Part shown: positions 60,298-64,000 of the stretch, one piece after another
Layout of the letters: each line of letters begins with the position of its first letter
Position numbering within the stretch: the stretch's first letter is position 1
NCBI GenBank assembly: GCA_029891385.1
Contig: CM057226.1
Span: 13,199,225 to 13,263,224, forward strand
Length of the DNA: 64,000 nt
Direction of reading: 5' to 3'
Origin: Erythroxylum novogranatense
Lineage: Eukaryota; Streptophyta; Magnoliopsida; Malpighiales; Erythroxylaceae
Made by a program: the position numbers and the translations under genes
The notes under the pieces: generated by a model
Told to the model about the DNA's origin: nothing
The model's database searches: none
Seen by the model: only the letters and a program-made list of their open reading frames with translations

Positions 60298-63293
60298 TGT
60301 AGCGCCTCACCGCAGTAGGTACACATCGACGCCCGACACGTATCCCACGATAAAGGTGCACTACCGTAAGCAGCTTCACTAATATCCACATGGCATCGCA
60401 GAATTAAATCACAATATAACATAAATCAAGACATTAAAATTTACAATATCGCCTTCATACAATATCCAAGAGCGTAATAGACAAGTCTATCGGTTCCTAA
60501 ACAACACCAAAAGGGAAACTCATACAAGCATCTATCCTAAGTCATCCTCAAAAGCTAACCCATTGACCGATCATGTGCCATCAAGGTTTTTGCCAAAGCA
60601 GCCTTGACCGCAGAAAAGAATATCTTCAAGCTAGAGTCTACTCTATCACCCTAAAAATATATTGCAATTTTGGGTGAGTTTATGAACTCGGTGAGAAACC
60701 ATCATCGATGGTTCACTCAAATCTGCATTATGCAGATCGCAGACAAAGACAAGACAAGATTAGTCAATTAACGGTATCGTACACTAATTTCAAGATTATA
60801 CAAGAGTTTACGATGTTGCATCACATTTTACAAGAGTTTATAATACCATCTACGTAAATCATACATAACAGCTTATGATGTCATGTCACAGTCATAGATA
60901 TAAATAGCTTTACAAGAATACGAAACAATTGCAGATCACATTGCGAGCCATAAAGAATCATGTCATCACGTAATCACCATTGTCACAACTTAGTCATTCA
61001 TGTATGCAATGCATATGAGACTCTTTTCCGCTTATTCAAAGGTCGTGCCCAAGCGCCAACAATGATCGATGGGACGCGTCGTGATTTCTCCCTCGGCCAG
61101 GCCGTCAAGATAATGTTCAGGATAACTCCCCGGGTTAGGCCCGGTCAAGGTAAAGAGTTTAGGATAATCGCCTCGGGCTCGAGGTCCGGCCAAGAATTAT
61201 CGCGACTGGGTCACATTCCATTATCTCGATCATGCGCTTATGCATGCAATGCAATGTTTTCAGTGATTCAAAGGTAATCACTATAAAAGCCCAAGATACA
61301 AAGTTGTTCGTAATCGCCCGATATGGCTATAAAAGCCCAAAGATTCATCCCAAAGGTCACGTAATAAAGATAGTTCATTCGGTAAAAGTGTGCAATCCAA
61401 TCGTACACTTTTCAAAGAGTCACGCACCATACGGTATAATTCACATTGTTCAATCCTATACAAGAAAAGCACGTAATTCACCACATACATTTTAGTAACA
61501 ATAGCTTCACTCTTATACATTTCGGTGGTCATGCGGTGCAATTCGATCACATATATTTCAGTAGTAATGTAATTCACATTGAGCACACTCAAGACAAATA
61601 CTAGCACATGATATCACTTCACTCGCTATCTTAATCGTAACACCGACTCATAACTCTTTACACCGATTCACATTCACTAATGCTCACAATCACTCACAAT
61701 CGTAACACTTATTCATAATTGCAGACATTTATTTCACACATGTATCACTCACATTGTCAATTTAATCACACATATCACAAAGACATTTTATCACACAAGG
61801 ATTGAGGAACAAACTAGGTTACTCACCTGTAACTTCCGAGCTACTACCTGGAAGTCTCAGCAATGTCCGTGGAACGACGGTCCAACGGTGCCTCTATAAA
61901 AGTAAAGTACAATCCATTACTAATTGCTCAATTAACTAATTCAGTAATGCATATGTTTCGAGAAATGATGTACAATGCATATTCACGTTTTCGGTGCAAA
62001 TACCCAAATTGATATCCTATGCTCAAATTCAACTTTCCACTCTATCGATCAACACCGATTTGGTTCAATCCTCAATGCATTCAATTTTCTCAATTCATAT
62101 ACCCTATAACAATTTCATATCCATCACCAAATTATCCAAAGGAAAATCTCAATTAGAACTCCAATTGTCTCAATTCAAGATTTAGATCACACTATAACCC
62201 ATAATTAACCTTAATCTCAAGAATCAGCACCATTTCAATTAAATTCCAACTCTCAATTTTTCCTAAATGGTAGACCTCTTTCCTAGTTCACAAGAAATCG
62301 AGAATCACCTCAATCGGAGGTCTACACCATAAGTTATGTTCAATAAATCCATATATATATTCAATCGTAAAATGACCTTTCGTCGCGACTCCACGCCTTC
62401 GTCATGACGCGGAACGCCGTCAGAAGCGACATGGAGGCCGCTTCGTCGCGTCAAGACAAAATTGATGCTTGTCGCGACGTGGAAACCACTCGTCGCGACG
62501 CATCAATCCACTCTCGCCGCGACGCTCATCCGAGCTCGTCGCGACTAATAAGTTTAATTAATCGATTACTCGTCGCGACGAAGCCCTAACACTTCGTGTT
62601 TCGTCGCGACGCACGAAGACCGATCGCCTTCTCCGATCGATCTTCCGCCATTAATACACTTAAAACTCCATTAAACACTCCAACTACCAAATCTAACCCA
62701 ATAAATGCCATAAAATACTCAATTAACCAAGAATAACAACATTAAACTATAGAAACTTACCAATCAAGAATCAAACCAGAACCCTAAAATCCTTCAAACC
62801 CACGATCAAACACTTCCAAGTTTCTAACCTTCACCAATCACTATAGACATGTTAGTCTAACACATCGAGGGAAAACCATAAGAGAAAATCAATGAATCTC
62901 ACCAATGGAGAAATCGCACGACACCGTCAAGGAGAGAAGACTCACCGTGGGAGGAAAAGAAGAAATCGATTTTGCCTTAGGTCATTAGGTAAGTTCCCCA
63001 AATTTCAACTTAGCTATATATATATATATAGACATAAGTCTCCAATTCAGTCCAAATTTCAGTCCAAATAGCTTTATAATTCGATCACCACAAACCAATA
63101 ATTCACCAATTCCAATTCACAATTAAATACCGAAAAATCATGAATGCATGTACCAATGAATAAATAAATATGCATATGCAGAGACCAGCCTCTATAATTA
63201 GAGGCGAGAGCATGCTCAACAAGAATACAAGAAAGCCTATCACCATCCCAATATTGCCATAATGCCCTTGCTAATGAAAGAACGGATGTTACA
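60298..63293 (-). mobile_element. LTR-C: 3.0-kb solo LTR, same superfamily as the LARD LTRs
   Basis: On the minus strand it starts TGTAACATCCG (63293) and ends GGTGAGGCGCTACA (60298), like the LARD LTRs (TGTAGCATCCC...GATGCTACA) at similar length. Shared segments include a TACATGCATTCATGATTTT stretch near the 5' end, the CGTCGCGACG island and the GACCTCCGATTGAGGTGATTC segment. It splits the gypsy pol between RT and RNase H. Flanks read TAGAG and AGGAG, consistent with a 5-bp duplication AGGAG that lost one base upstream. A (TA)n run lies at 63015-63031. Confidence 0.85.
62378..62615. repeat. Palindrome island in LTR-C (CGTCGCGACG type)
   Basis: Units of CTCGTCGCGACG near 62381, 62443, 62470, 62490, 62512, 62535, 62570 and 62601, with degraded ones near 62400 and 62420. 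Typical spacing is 20-27 bp. Confidence 0.87.
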
Positions 63294-64000
63294 AGGAGAC
63301 AAGTGCCTCCCATTTTCAAAGTCCCGAGGAAAGTTTAACGTGACCCAGCTTTAATGGCGGATGAGTGCGAGAAAGCTTTCCAACACTTAAAATAATATTT
63401 GTCTAGCCCGCCTATTCGCAAAGCCCAGAGAGGGGAGAACTTGATTTTATATCATGACGATTGAGGGGTCGATCAAGACGCAGATTTATCCGATCGGAAG
63501 GAAGCCAAGAAGATCCCATCTACTATGTCAAGAAAGTGTTGACCGGCCGTAAACGCGATATACCCCATAAAGAAGCTAGCCTCTCTTTGATAATGGCAGC
63601 CAGAAGTCGAGGCCTTACTTCCAAAGTCATACCATCGAGGTATGGATCGATCAACCCTCGCAAAGGTTTCAAAAGCCCAAACTTGGATCGGCCGATAAAG
63701 TGGCGGTAGAACCGGGAGAGTTCGACATACAATACAAGCCCCGCACGACCATTAAAGCGCAGTGTTGGCATGACTTCATTGCGAGATGAGCCAACCGAGC
63801 TCAAGGACGAGCGATTCGCTTTGGAGCTTGTTTATCGATGGGTCATCCAATGCCGAGGGATGCAGAGGGAATAGTACCGGTCACCAAGATATGGAAGAAA
63901 AGGTGGAGTACGCCTTGGCTAGAATTCAAGGCCTCCAATAACGAGGCGTAATACGAGGCTCGATAACCCTTTAACTAGCTGTGGAGATGGAGGTGAAGCA
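63294..64000 (+). pseudogene. Tat-type pol part 2: RNase H and second RNase H-like segment
   Basis: Resumes with DKCLPF near 63300, then ADECEKAFQHLK (about 63357), YLSSPP, YYVKKVLTG, and TGRVRHTIQ matching the E-FDIQYKPR region in a shifted frame. FIDGSSNAEGCREG lies near 63829-63870 and EFKASNNEA near 63927, both typical of the additional RNase H (aRNH) of Tat elements. Many frameshifts. Continues past the window end. Confidence 0.85.

Larger units (their letters stand above)
56690..64000 (+). mobile_element. Ty3/gypsy element, Tat-type, 5' part, split by LTR-C
   Basis: GC-richer than its surroundings. In order: a probable 5' LTR (about 56690-57148), PBS (57150), a decayed gag, protease, RT, then after LTR-C an RNase H and a second RNase H-like segment. 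The order and motifs (PHDDALVVNLNM, LLEVGFIREV, EFKASNNEA) are those of plant Tat-lineage gypsy elements. The 3' end lies beyond the window. Both LTR edges are uncertain. Confidence 0.85.

Noticed and set aside
1..64000. tRNA or rRNA genes
   Set aside because: No cloverleaf with matching A and B boxes or rRNA core sequence was noticed; the TGGTATCAGAGC hits are primer-binding sites.

Overview
The window is nuclear DNA from a flowering plant, most likely a eudicot. It has an intron-rich cellulose synthase-like gene, plant-type LTR retrotransposons primed by initiator-Met tRNA, a CACTA (En/Spm) DNA transposon and very AT-rich spacers. The species cannot be named. Apart from one host gene, nearly everything recognisable is transposon-derived and mostly decayed.

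Layout. (1) 1-4610: a repeat fragment, a truncated long LTR lying on the minus strand, and a truncated Ty1/copia polyprotein. (2) 4611-24573: a 20-kb CACTA element with CACTACAAG ends and a CTC/CTC target duplication. It carries a TnpA-like gene and the C-terminal half of a TNP2-type transposase gene, both minus strand. Its catalytic half is missing. It also holds a triplicated exon unit, a MULE fragment and a SINE fragment, and is itself interrupted at 7573-17064 by a 9.5-kb LTR element with intact LTRs, PBS and PPT but no recognisable proteins (LARD-like). (3) 25556-55350, minus strand: a CslE-type cellulose synthase-like gene in eight exons. Exons 3-8 lie at 25556-27609 and exons 1-2 at 54513-55350, separated by a 26.9-kb intron. 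All splice junctions I checked are GT-AG and phase-compatible, but exon 7 carries a 4-bp insertion that shifts the frame just after the QxxRW motif. (4) Intron 2 holds a nest. An old copia element (copia-4, about 28750-37716 and continuing at 51675) is split by copia-2 (29032-35355), which is itself split by a 1.27-kb solo LTR (33114-34378). Copia-4's 3' LTR is split by copia-3 (37717-51674), which contains a 4.57-kb solo LTR (LTR-A, 37770-42342) and a 4.4-kb LTR-PBS-stub element (LTR-B, 43793-48215). (5) 55880-64000: a second copy of the repeat at position 1, then a Ty3/gypsy element of the Tat type running off the window, split by a 3-kb solo LTR (LTR-C, 60298-63293).

The most unusual signal is shared by LTRs of different families. 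LTR-A, LTR-B, LTR-C, both LARD LTRs and the copia-type solo LTR each contain one compact island of short palindromes with centres about 19-28 bp apart or multiples of that. In the gypsy-type LTRs the islands start about 650-930 bp from the LTR 5' end. The palindrome sequence differs between families, and even between LTR-A and LTR-B, which are otherwise homologous. LTR-A and LTR-B also share 150-200-bp diverged modules next to the island. All family names come from reading translated motifs by eye; no search was run.
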